In this document: positions 31,740 to 42,322 of the stretch, in pieces
Position numbering within the stretch: the first letter of the stretch is position 1
Layout of the letters: each line of letters begins with the position of its first letter
Assembly (NCBI GenBank): GCA_963788055.1
Contig: CAWBFA010000005.1
Location: 682,001 to 746,000, forward strand
Reading direction: 5' to 3'
DNA from: JACCTU01 sp963788055
Lineage (GTDB): Bacteria > Actinomycetota > Thermoleophilia > Gaiellales > Gaiellaceae
Length of the DNA stretch: 64,000 nt
Made by a program: the position numbers and the translations under genes
Notes under the pieces: generated by a model
Database searches by the model: none
Told to the model about the DNA's origin: nothing
What the model saw: the letters and a program-made list of their open reading frames with translations, nothing else

Positions 31740-32902
31740 TAGCGTCGTGCGGTGACGGCGACCGGCAGCTTCAGCCGCACGATCGCGGCCCGCGGGCTCG
31801 TCAGCTTGTCGCCTGGACGCCGCGCGATCACGACCACGGTGACGACCTTGATCGCCGCCTTCAGCTTCGCGCCACGCTTGAACTCGAGCGTCACGAGCCC
31901 GTCGGCGTTCGTCTTGAACTCCGCGGGCGGGGTGAACGCCTTCGCCGGCAGCGTCGTCGCGGTGATGAGGGCGCCCTCGACGAGGAACCCGCGGGAGTCC
32001 GTCACACGGAACGTAACGCGCATCGCCCGCCCGGTGAACCGTGCCGGCGCCCTGAACTGGTCGATCACCAGCTTGTGCGGCGCCGTCACCTTCGCCGCGG
32101 CGATCGCTGGGTTCTGGTCGGACGGCTTGAGCGCGCTGACGACGGCGGTCGCATCGGAGAGCGCCACCCGCGCACCTGCGAGATTCGCTGCGGTGATCTT
32201 CACGCGGATCGTCTTGGCGATGTCGACGGTGCCGACCGTGTACCTGTTGGCGGTGATGCCGAGCCCCTGGCAGTTCTCGCCCTGCGCATCGCAGCGCAGC
32301 CATTCGAGCCCGATGGTCAGCGGCTGCGACCCGCTCCACGTTCCGAGCGTCGCGGTCAGCGTCTGCTCGACCATCGGGAGCCCGCTGATCGTCGGAGCGG
32401 CGGTGACGGCGGGAGCGAGCGGTGCCTGCGGCTTCGGGACGGCAGGAGTCGGTGGAGCCGCCGGCGAGGTCGGCGTCGTAGGTGCCGATCCGGGAACGAC
32501 CCCGGTCATCATCGACGGCGCGCTCTTCGAGACATAGCGGCAGTCGACTCCGTGGGCGTTGCAGTCGTACTTCGTGACGGTCTCCATCGCGCGGAGCCGT
32601 GACCCGGCGTCGGCCCCCTGGACGGTGTAGAAGCGGCCGGTCGAGCCGCCGATGTCGTTACAGGTGGACTGATCGGGCGTGCAGCGCTGCCACTGGTAGG
32701 TGTACACGCAGTCGCTCTGGCACGAGCTTCCGTCGCCGTAGAGCCACGTCCCGTTGTGGGCCGTCAGCGACCCGCCGACCACCGCGCTGCCCGAGATCGA
32801 GGCAGGCGTGTTGATGTTCGGCGACTCGGCGCGCGTCGTGAGCGGGAAGACCAGGGTCACCGCGGCGAGCGTGAGCAGAAGCAGAAGGCGAGTGCGTTGC
32901 AT
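31739..32902 (-). CDS. Secreted Ig-like repeat protein 1
   Basis: A 387-residue exported protein. Signal peptide 'TRLLLLLTLAAVTLVFPLTTRA', then two modules of the 'tail W-x-R-C ... Y-T ... D-V/I-G/A' type: 'TYQWQRCTPDQSTCNDIGGS' with 'YTVQGADAGSRLRAM', and 'LEWLRCDAQGENCQGLGIT' with 'YTVGTVDIAKTIRVKITA', joined by a Pro/Ala-rich linker ('PTTPTSPAAPPTPAVPKP'). A C-terminal beta domain follows ('AMRVTFRVTDSRGFLVEGALI'). Paired cysteines suggest disulfides outside the cell. A paralogue lies directly upstream. ATG 32902 is chosen as the start of the signal peptide. Function unknown. Confidence 0.78.
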   Translation of the reverse strand: MQRTRLLLLLTLAAVTLVFPLTTRAESPNINTPASISGSAVVGGSLTAHNGTWLYGDGSSCQSDCVYTYQWQRCTPDQSTCNDIGGSTGRFYTVQGADAGSRLRAMETVTKYDCNAHGVDCRYVSKSAPSMMTGVVPGSAPTTPTSPAAPPTPAVPKPQAPLAPAVTAAPTISGLPMVEQTLTATLGTWSGSQPLTIGLEWLRCDAQGENCQGLGITANRYTVGTVDIAKTIRVKITAANLAGARVALSDATAVVSALKPSDQNPAIAAAKVTAPHKLVIDQFRAPARFTGRAMRVTFRVTDSRGFLVEGALITATTLPAKAFTPPAEFKTNADGLVTLEFKRGAKLKAAIKVVTVVVIARRPGDKLTSPRAAIVRLKLPVAVTARR

Positions 32903-33010
32903 GGAGCGCAGATGGTCCCTTTCGCGTGTCGGCGGGAGCCCTCCTGCTCGAGGCGGGCGCCCCACCGACTTCAGTCGCTTCTTCGGCAAATCCCCGGAGC
33001 GTCTTGAGGC

Positions 33011-34096
33011 CTACCGAACGCGAGTCGCGAACAGCTTCGCCGTCGAGATCCCACTTTGCGGCTTCTCGCCCTTGCGCCGAGCCTCAACGTAGACCCAAGC
33101 ACGGCCCGAGCCGCTCGTGGAGAACGTGAAGGTTGCCCAGCCGGTCCGGTCGGTCGCGCGCTCGCGGCCCAAGCCAGACAGGATCCCGGTTGGGGTCGTA
33201 CGCACCATGGCTCCGACGATCCCGAAACCGCGGTCGTCCGACACCTTGACCTTGAACGTGACCTTGTCGCCGGTCTGCCGCGTCGTGGCGCTCGTGAGGA
33301 TCAGGCGGTGCGGCAGGTTGACCTTCGTGATCGCGATCGTCGGCCGTGCGGCGGATGGCTTGAGCTCGACGACGACGGCGGTTGGTGACGATACGGCCTG
33401 CGAATTGCCGCCCTCGTTGCCGGCGACCTCGATCACGCGGATGCGGGAGCCGATGTCCGCGGTCGTCAGCTTGTACGGCGAGGCCGGCGTGCCGGTCATC
33501 GTCGCGCAGCTCTCACCGAGGGCGTTGCAGCGCTGCCAGAAGATCGTCTTCGTGATCGTGCCGGGCCCGGTCCACGTCCCGCCCGTTGCGCTGAGCACCT
33601 CGTCCTCCATCGCGATGCCCTGCACCGTCGGAGGCGCCGTGGCCTGGGGAGTCGCGATCGCCTTCGGCGCGATCGGAGCACTCGGCGACGAGACGCCGTT
33701 CTTCTCGATGTCGAGGCAGTTGGCGCCGTGCGCATCGCAGTCGCGTTTGAATATCCACTCCACGATCCGGATCCGACGTCCGACGTCGGCCGCGACGAGC
33801 GTGTAGCTCAGCCCGGTCGCCCCAGGGATGTCGGCGCACCCGGACGTGTCGACGTTGCAGCGCTGCCACGTGTAGCGGAACTTGCAGTCGGTGCAGGGCA
33901 GGCCGTTGGCGTCCAACCACTGCCCGGTCGAGCCCTGAAGCGTCTGACCCTCCTGGAGCGTTCCGCGCATTGACGGGTCGCTGCGCTTGGTCGGGAACTC
34001 CGCGCTAGCCGCGCCGGCCAAGGACAGTGCAGCGGCGGCGGCGAGCACCAGTACGAGAAAGCGCGGCGACCCCGCGCGGTTGCTCAAATTCGGCAT
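33011..34096 (-). CDS. Secreted Ig-like repeat protein 2
   Basis: A 361-residue paralogue of the next gene, with the same design: signal peptide 'RFLVLVLAAAAALSLAGAASA', module 1 'RYTWQRCNVDTSGCADIPGAT' with 'SYTLVAADVGRRIRIVEWI', module 2 'TIFWQRCNALGESCATMTG' with 'YKLTTADIGSRIRVIEV', and a C-terminal domain 'VTFKVKVSDDRGFGIVGAMV'. The two C-terminal domains share 'SDSRGF/SDDRGF...V.GA', suggesting tandem duplication and divergence. ATG 34096 has GGAG upstream within ATGGAGTGTCGC. Possibly a cell-surface adhesin or wall protein; not established. Confidence 0.78.
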   Translation of the reverse strand: MPNLSNRAGSPRFLVLVLAAAAALSLAGAASAEFPTKRSDPSMRGTLQEGQTLQGSTGQWLDANGLPCTDCKFRYTWQRCNVDTSGCADIPGATGLSYTLVAADVGRRIRIVEWIFKRDCDAHGANCLDIEKNGVSSPSAPIAPKAIATPQATAPPTVQGIAMEDEVLSATGGTWTGPGTITKTIFWQRCNALGESCATMTGTPASPYKLTTADIGSRIRVIEVAGNEGGNSQAVSSPTAVVVELKPSAARPTIAITKVNLPHRLILTSATTRQTGDKVTFKVKVSDDRGFGIVGAMVRTTPTGILSGLGRERATDRTGWATFTFSTSGSGRAWVYVEARRKGEKPQSGISTAKLFATRVR

Positions 34097-34211
34097 GCGA
34101 CACTCCATTTCGGACGAACTCAATGACAGACACCCCAAAAAGCGCCGGAACCACCCGGCAGCGGGCGGGAGGATAGCACCACTTTCGAGCAGGTATAGGA
34201 TCTTCGCGGTC

Positions 34212-35323
34212 GTGCCGGACGTCCTGATCTACGCCGATACCGTCCGCTCGCCAGAGCTCAGGCACGAGATCCCGCTCGCAGTCCCAGATCCCTTCCTCTA
34301 CGTCGAGCGGAACGGCACGAGGCACGTGGTCACGCACTCGCTCGAGCTTCCCCGGCTTCGCTCGCTCGCGGGCCTCGAGGTTCATCCCCGGGAGGATTTC
34401 GGCTTCGACGCGTTGATGCGGAGCGGCAGCGACCAGTACGAGATCCGCGACGAGATCATCGCCCGCGCCTGCCGTGAGCTCGGGGTCTCGCAGGCCGTGG
34501 TGCCCGCGTCGTTCCCGATCGACGTCGCCGACGCGCTGCGCGCGAACGGCATCGACCTCAACGTCGACCGGGAGCTCTTCGACCGCCGCCGGCGCGTCAA
34601 GAGCGGGGCAGAGCTCGAGGGGATGCGGCGCGCGCAACGTGCGGCAGAGGCGGGGATGGAGACAGCGCGGACCATGCTCCGCGACGCACTCACCGGCAGC
34701 GCGACGATCACCGTCGAGGAGATCAAGGCGGCGATCCTGCAGCGCTTCCTCGAGCTCGGCGCGAGCGCAGACGAGCTGATCGTCTCGCACGGCCCGCAGT
34801 CGGCGATCGGTCACGACGCCGGATCAGGAGAGATCCTCCGCGACGAGCCGGTCGTGATCGACCTCTTCCCACACGACAACGAGTCCGGCGTCTACGCCGA
34901 CATGACGCGGACGTTCGTGTTCGGCGAGCCGAGCGACGAGCTCCGCGAGTGGTACGGCCTCTGCAAGAAGGCGCTCGACCGCGCGCTCCGGGAGATCCGA
35001 GCCGGCGTCACAGGTCGCTCGGTCTTCGAGGGAACGTGCGAGATCTTCGAGGCGGCGGGCTACGCGACGCCGCGCAAGAAAGAGGAGGGCGTGCCGCTCG
35101 AGGAGGGGTTCATCCACTCGCTCGGCCACGGCGTCGGGCTCGAGGTGCACGAGGCCCCGTCGCTCGGGCTGCTCGGCACCGATCCGCTCGTCTCCGGCGA
35201 CGCCGTCAGCGTCGAGCCCGGGCTCTACCGGCCTGGTTACGGCGGCCTGCGGCTGGAAGACCTCGTGATCGTGACCGACGATGGTTGCGAGAATCTGACC
35301 GACTTCCCATACGAGCTGACCTT

Positions 35324-35327
<4 letters not shown>
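34212..35327 (+). CDS. M24-family metallopeptidase (Xaa-Pro peptidase-like)
   Basis: A 371-residue pita-bread-fold enzyme. All five metal ligands are visible: Asp in 'PVVIDLFPHDNESG', Asp in 'VYADMTRTFVFGE', His in 'HSLGHGVGLEVHEAP', Glu in 'AVSVEPGLYRPG' and Glu in 'LRLEDLVIV'. The N-terminal 130 residues form the creatinase/prolidase-like domain. It should remove N-terminal residues before proline or hydrolyse a similar amide. GTG 34212 follows a TATAGGAT-rich promoter stretch at 34194-34201. It ends by overlapping the acs start (GTGA). Confidence 0.87.
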
Positions 35328-37244
<1,917 letters not shown>

Positions 37245-37267
<23 letters not shown>

Positions 37268-37785
37268 CCTTGGCGCGGTGCCGCCTCACCTTGAGGCGGT
37301 TGCCGCAGAGCTGCATCGAGCACCAGGCCGCCGAGCGATTGCGCGACTCGTCCCAGAACGCCCAGCCGCAGTTCCGGCACGCCTTGAACCGCTCCCAGCT
37401 TCCGTCGTGCTGCAGCGTCGTAGACCGCAGCGAGCATCGTGCCGAGCGCTCCGTCGACTCCAGACGCTCGTGGACGGAGCTCGCCCGCCTCGAGGTCGAG
37501 GGTGAGCCTGGCGCGGTCGGCTGCCGCCTCGAGCGCCTCGCCGGCTGTGCCGGTGACGACGAGCTCGCGGAGCCCGTCCCTTACGGCATGCGCTCGGCGC
37601 AGAGTGGCGGGGCCGACCGACCGGACCACGAAACCCTCGCCTGCAAGCCAGCCTTCGAGCGCGGCGGGCGTCGCGAGCAGCTCCCGGGTGTGCTCGTGGT
37701 CGGTCGTGTTCACGAATTGCTGCACGAGGCGCAGCCTGCCCGGGGCCGCCTTCGGCAGGTCGTAGCGCGGGGCGCGCTGTCTCAT
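37245..37785 (-). pseudogene. CGNR zinc-finger regulator, single-base frameshift
   Basis: About 180 residues. The first frame ('LRLVQQFVNTTDHEHTRELLATPAALEGWLAGEGF', 'RARLTLDLEAGELRPRASG') is the N-terminal stress-sensing-like domain of the CGNR family. After a one-base shift near 37412 the other frame gives 'SWERFKACRNCGWAFWDESR' and 'WCSMQLCGNRLKVRRHRAK', the C-G-N-R zinc finger. The stop in that frame is TAG at 37247-37245. The complete finger across the shift suggests an indel error. It is a probable DNA-binding regulator of unknown target, divergent from the FtsX transporter. Confidence 0.78.
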
Positions 37786-37816
37786 GAAACCGGTGTCTTC
37801 ATGACGATGGTTTCAG

Positions 37817-37826
37817 AGTCTAGACT
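37817..37826. promoter_or_regulatory. Divergent -10 palindrome AGTCTAGACT
   Basis: The palindrome gives TAGACT on both strands: 37821-37826 for the FtsX gene (nine bases before ATG 37836) and 37822-37817 for the leftward CGNR gene. Confidence 0.4.
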
Positions 37827-37835
37827 GTCCAGCGG

Positions 37836-40814
37836 ATGCGTCGCGTTGTGCGCACTGTCGCCTTCGGCCTGCACCGCGTGCGTGCCGACGGCGCGCGGAG
37901 CGCCCTCGTCGCCGCCGGCGTCGCTGCCGCCGGTCTCCTGCTGGCCGCGGTGCTGCTCGGGTCGCTCGTCGCCCAGGAGCGCGCGCTCGACGACTCGGTC
38001 GACGCGCTTGCGCCGCCGGTACGCACCGTGCGCGCTGCCTGGTTCGGCGTCCCGGGACAGGGCGACGTCTACGAGGACCTCGACTCGCGGTCGCGATCCG
38101 CCCTCGGCTCGGTCACGTCAGGAACGCCGACCGCGACGGTGCTCTTCCGTGAGAGCAGCGTCGAAGGGCGGTTCGTATCGCTCGGCGCCGTCGATGGCCT
38201 CGCGCCGTGGGTGCGCGTGACGAGCGGGCGTCTGCCCAGAACGTGCACGAGAGATCTGTGCGAGGTGCTGCAGCTCCGCGGGCGGGGCGCACCGCCAAAG
38301 GGGTTCGTCGTTGTCGGGCGCGGGGTGCTCCGTTCGACAGCGTTGTTCGGCGACGCAGTGCCCGCGGAGCGCAACCAGCTCGACCGTGCGCAGCTTGCCC
38401 CTCGCCTCCAGCGCGTCGTCCGCTACCACCAGCCCGCGCCGCCGCCGCTGTTGCTCGCAGAAGGGGTGCGGGGTCTGGCGGCGCGCGACGTGCTCGCCGC
38501 GACCTATCGAAGCTACGGTTGGGTGACGCGGCTCCGAGGCGCCGACGCGCGGCCCTGGCTGATCGACGATCTCGTCGTGAATGCTGCGCGCGCGCGCACC
38601 GAGCTCCAGGGCCGGTCCGTGGGTTCCGACCTCGTTGCGCCGGCAGAGGAGCTGCGTTCTGCGCGCGAACGCACCGAGATCGGCGCGCGGCGCCTGCTCC
38701 TGCTCGGCGGGCAAGGCGCTGCGCTCCTCCTCGGGTTCGCAGCCTTCGCCGCGACGCGGCTACGGCGGCCGTCACAGGCTTCGGACCGGCGGCTAACGCT
38801 GCTCGGCGTGCCGTTGTGGCAGCGCGGTCTTGTCGTGACGACGCAGGCCGTACTCCTGACGGTGCTCGGCGTCGCGCTCGCGTGGGGCGCGGCGACGCTC
38901 GCGGCCGCGGCGATCGGCGAAGGAGAGCTCGCACGACATGCGCTCCTCGCGTCCGACGGCCTGCTCGCGATGGCACTGCTCGCGCTCGCCTCGATCCTCG
39001 CGGTCGTCTGCGCGCTAGTGGCCAACGCGGACGAGCCCGGACGTTTCGGCACGCTGGACGTGATCGCCGCGGGTCTTGCGTTGGCGGTCGCCGCGGCGCT
39101 CGTGCGCGGAGCGGCCGACACCGAGGAGGTGCTGCGCGGCGGTGGCAGCGGCGCGCTCCTGATCGCCCTCCCCGTCGCCGTCGTCGCGATCGTGGGGATC
39201 GTCGCCGCGCGTGCCCTTCCGCGGCTCGTCCTCCTCGTCGCGCGCGTCTTGCCTGATCGCCGGCTGACCGCTCGGCTCGCGCTGCTCTCGATCGCGCGAC
39301 GGCCGGGCGCCGGGGCAACGGCGGTGGCGTTTCTCGTCGTCAGCATCGGCCTCGCGGTGTTCGCGGGCACCTACCGTGCGACGCTCGAGCAAGGCCGACG
39401 CGATCAGGCGGCGTTCGCGCTCGGCGCCGACCTCGTGCTGCGCGAGGATCTCTCCCGGCTCGTCCCGGTCCGCGAGGTCGCGACGCCGGAGCGACTGCAA
39501 CGGCTCGGCCCGCGGGTCGCCGCAGCGCCAGTGCTCCGCGCGACGGGGAACGTCGCAGGGCTTTCCGACGTCACGGGCGTCGCGGTGCTGGGGGTCGAAC
39601 CTCCGTTGCTCCGAACCCTTCGCGGTTCCGATCTCGAACTACCGAGCCTCGCCGTCGCTGCCGACCTCAATGGTCCGCGGCTCGACGACACTCTGCCGCT
39701 GCGCGTACGTTCGTCGATACCGGGCGTGAGCGTCGAGGCCGCGCTTCGCCTCCGGGACGGCAGCTTCGAGCGAGTCCTGCTCGGTACTCCGCTACCTGCC
39801 CGGGCTCGCGGCTCGACCCTGCTCGGGCTGCGGATCGTCCCGCCGCCGCGGCTCCAGGAGCGCGGTGCCGATGCGGGTGTTCCGGCGGTCGGCACGATCG
39901 AACTGGGAGCGCTTCCAGGTGTCGACTACAGCACCTGGGTCGGAGTCGGCGGCGCGACGTTTCGCGACGGTCGTCTCGACGTCGCGCTGTCGGGCCAGGT
40001 CGACACGTGGTTCCGTCCGCGTCAGGCGCTCGACGGCCGGGCTCTACCGGCAGTCGTTTCGAGTTCGCTGGCCGAGCTCGCCGACGAGGACCGACGGCTC
40101 TTGCTGCAGATCGGCGGTCGACCGGTAGCGCTGCGCGTCGTGCACACCGCGGAGCGGTTCCCCTCGACGCGAGGAGACTTCGCGATTGCCGATCGGGCCG
40201 GGCTCGAGGCGGCGCTGAACCTCGCCGACCCGGGGAGCGGGTTCCCGACGGAGGTCTGGGCGAACGCCGCCGACGCCGAGGCGGAGCGCGCTGCCCGCTC
40301 GACGCTTCGCCGGGCGCCGTTCGACGCGCTCGTCCTGGACTCGCGCGTCGAGCGGGAGCAAGCGCTTCGCGACGACCCGATCTCGAGCGGCTCCCTCGCG
40401 ATGCTGGCCATCGCCGCCGCGGCGGCGTTCCTGCTCGCGCTCTTCGCGCTCGCGCTCACCACGCTCGCCGACCTTCGAGACGACCGCGACGCACTGCTCG
40501 ACCTCGAGTCGCAGGGTGCGTCTCCGGGCACGCTCCGTCGAGTCGTTCGCATCCGGCAGCTCATCGTCGGCCTGGCCGGGCTGGTCGGCGGCGTCGTCGC
40601 CGGCGCGATCCTCGTCGGGATCGTGACCGATGTCGTCGCGGTCTCCGCGTCGGGGACGTCGCCGGTGCCTCCGCTCGAACCGTCGACGGACCCGGGTCTC
40701 GTGCTCGCCGGCCTGGTGCTGCTCGGGCTCGTCGGCGCCGCGATCGTCGTGTCGGCGACGCGCTCAGCGTTTCGCGAAGGCGAGGCCGGTCGGCCGAAAG
40801 AGGCGGACGCGTGA
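37836..40814 (+). CDS. FtsX-like ABC transporter permease, large
   Basis: A 992-residue permease with a duplicated FtsX/MacB layout. An N-terminal helix (residues 20-47) is followed by a large extracytoplasmic domain, then paired helix groups near 285-305, 330-360, 375-400 and 440-460, a second extracytoplasmic domain of about 300 residues, and C-terminal helices ('LAMLAIAAAAAFLLALFALAL', 'LIVGLAGLVGGVVAGAILVGI', 'LVLAGLVLLGLVGAAIVVSA'). Such permeases extract lipoproteins or act mechanically on wall enzymes rather than transport small solutes. It overlaps the double ATPase gene (GTGA), so the two form one complex. Confidence 0.85.
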   Translation: MRRVVRTVAFGLHRVRADGARSALVAAGVAAAGLLLAAVLLGSLVAQERALDDSVDALAPPVRTVRAAWFGVPGQGDVYEDLDSRSRSALGSVTSGTPTATVLFRESSVEGRFVSLGAVDGLAPWVRVTSGRLPRTCTRDLCEVLQLRGRGAPPKGFVVVGRGVLRSTALFGDAVPAERNQLDRAQLAPRLQRVVRYHQPAPPPLLLAEGVRGLAARDVLAATYRSYGWVTRLRGADARPWLIDDLVVNAARARTELQGRSVGSDLVAPAEELRSARERTEIGARRLLLLGGQGAALLLGFAAFAATRLRRPSQASDRRLTLLGVPLWQRGLVVTTQAVLLTVLGVALAWGAATLAAAAIGEGELARHALLASDGLLAMALLALASILAVVCALVANADEPGRFGTLDVIAAGLALAVAAALVRGAADTEEVLRGGGSGALLIALPVAVVAIVGIVAARALPRLVLLVARVLPDRRLTARLALLSIARRPGAGATAVAFLVVSIGLAVFAGTYRATLEQGRRDQAAFALGADLVLREDLSRLVPVREVATPERLQRLGPRVAAAPVLRATGNVAGLSDVTGVAVLGVEPPLLRTLRGSDLELPSLAVAADLNGPRLDDTLPLRVRSSIPGVSVEAALRLRDGSFERVLLGTPLPARARGSTLLGLRIVPPPRLQERGADAGVPAVGTIELGALPGVDYSTWVGVGGATFRDGRLDVALSGQVDTWFRPRQALDGRALPAVVSSSLAELADEDRRLLLQIGGRPVALRVVHTAERFPSTRGDFAIADRAGLEAALNLADPGSGFPTEVWANAADAEAERAARSTLRRAPFDALVLDSRVEREQALRDDPISSGSLAMLAIAAAAAFLLALFALALTTLADLRDDRDALLDLESQGASPGTLRRVVRIRQLIVGLAGLVGGVVAGAILVGIVTDVVAVSASGTSPVPPLEPSTDPGLVLAGLVLLGLVGAAIVVSATRSAFREGEAGRPKEADA

Positions 40815-42322
40815 GCGCGGTTGAGCTTCGCGACGTCTTTCGGGTGCACTCGACGCCGGAAGGAGACGCCGCCGCGCTGCAGGGGTTGACGCTGACCGTG
40901 GCGGAAGGCGAGCTGCTCGCGGTGCTCGGGCCGAGCGGCTCCGGCAAGACGAGCATGCTGCGGCTCCTTGCAGGCGTCGACCGGGCGTCGGCGGGGACCG
41001 CGCGGGTGTTCGGGAGCGACCTCGGGCGGCTCGGCGCGCGTGCGCTCGCGCGTTATCGCGCCAGGACGATCGGCTACGTCGACCAGCGCTACGCGGAGGC
41101 GCTCGACCCAAAGCTCACGATCGCCGACTCGATCGCGCTCCGCCTCCGGCTCGATGGTGACGCCGGCGCGGACCGGCGCGCGCGCGAGCTGCTCGACGCG
41201 GTCGGCCTCGCGGACCGACGGCGCGCCTATTCCGCTGAGCTGGCGGGTGGGGAGCAGCAGCGCGTCGCGGTCTGCGCGGCACTCGCGCACCGGCCGCGGC
41301 TCCTGCTCGCGGACGAGCCCACCGGAGAGCTCGACAGCGGCTCGGCAGACATCGTCTTCCAGCTCGTGGCCGACCTCGCCCGAGCCCACGGCACGACCGT
41401 GATCGTCGTCAGCCACGACGCGCGCGCCGCGGAGTTCGCAGACCGGGCGATTCGCATCCGCGACGGTCGGGTCAGCGAAGAGCGCCGCGACGGTGCCGAC
41501 CAGATCGTCGTCGCGCGGGGAGGCTGGATCCGGCTGCCCGAGAATGCGCTCCGCGGCGCCGGCGTCGGCGAGCGCGCGGCGGTCCGAATCCGCGGGCGTG
41601 AGATCGTCGTCACGGCAGCGGAGACGAACGGCGCCGAACCGCTTGCGCCGGGCCCATCCGCAGCGCGCATCGCGCGCTCGCGCGTCGTCGACGTTCGTGG
41701 CCTCACCAAGCGCTACCCCGGCAGGGTCGTGCTCGACGGCTTCGACGCGGACTTCGACCGGGGAGCGCTCACGGCGGTTACCGGCCCCTCGGGCTCCGGC
41801 AAGACGACCCTGCTCGACCTCGTCGCGGGCCTCGAGCTTCCTGACTCGGGCTCGATCGAGCTGCTGGGCACCGACGTGGCGTCGCTCGATCGAGCGGGAC
41901 GCGCGGCTCTTCGCCGCCGGCACGTCGGGTACGTCGCGCAGCAGCCCGAGCTCATCCCGTTCCTGAGCGCGCGCGAGAACGTCGAGCTGGGTCTGCGGCT
42001 CCACGGCCGGCCCGTGGAAGGAGCACTGGCTGCGCTCGATGCCGTCGGGCTCGCAGAGCGCGCCGAGCAGCGCGTCGAGCGGCTGTCGGGAGGCGAGCGT
42101 TTCCGCGTTGCGATCGCACGTGCGCTCGCGCCGCGACCGGACGTCCTGATCGCCGACGAGCCGACGTCGCGGCTCGACGAGGCGAACGCGCTCTCGGTCG
42201 CGTCGCTGCTCTCACGACTCGCAGGCGACTGGGGGGCGGCAGTCATCGTGGCCTCGCACGATCCGCTCCTCGTCGAGCAGGCGGACGAGCGGCTCGAGCT
42301 GGGTGCGACACTTCCGCCGTGA
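40811..42322 (+). CDS. Fused tandem ABC ATPase (LolD/MacB-like)
   Basis: A 503-residue protein holding two complete ATPase domains. Domain 1: 'LGPSGSGKTSMLRLLAG' near residue 38, signature 'LAGGEQQRVAVCAALA', Walker B 'LLLADEPTGELDSG' and 'VVSHDARAAE'. Domain 2: 'TGPSGSGKTTLLDLVAG' near residue 325, signature 'LSGGERFRVAIARALA', 'VLIADEPTSRLDEA' and 'VASHDPLLVE'. LolD/MacB ATPases normally are single-domain and dimerise; fusion lets the two sites diverge. It pairs with the preceding double FtsX permease and overlaps the following serine hydrolase gene. Confidence 0.87.
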   Translation: MSAVELRDVFRVHSTPEGDAAALQGLTLTVAEGELLAVLGPSGSGKTSMLRLLAGVDRASAGTARVFGSDLGRLGARALARYRARTIGYVDQRYAEALDPKLTIADSIALRLRLDGDAGADRRARELLDAVGLADRRRAYSAELAGGEQQRVAVCAALAHRPRLLLADEPTGELDSGSADIVFQLVADLARAHGTTVIVVSHDARAAEFADRAIRIRDGRVSEERRDGADQIVVARGGWIRLPENALRGAGVGERAAVRIRGREIVVTAAETNGAEPLAPGPSAARIARSRVVDVRGLTKRYPGRVVLDGFDADFDRGALTAVTGPSGSGKTTLLDLVAGLELPDSGSIELLGTDVASLDRAGRAALRRRHVGYVAQQPELIPFLSARENVELGLRLHGRPVEGALAALDAVGLAERAEQRVERLSGGERFRVAIARALAPRPDVLIADEPTSRLDEANALSVASLLSRLAGDWGAAVIVASHDPLLVEQADERLELGATLPP

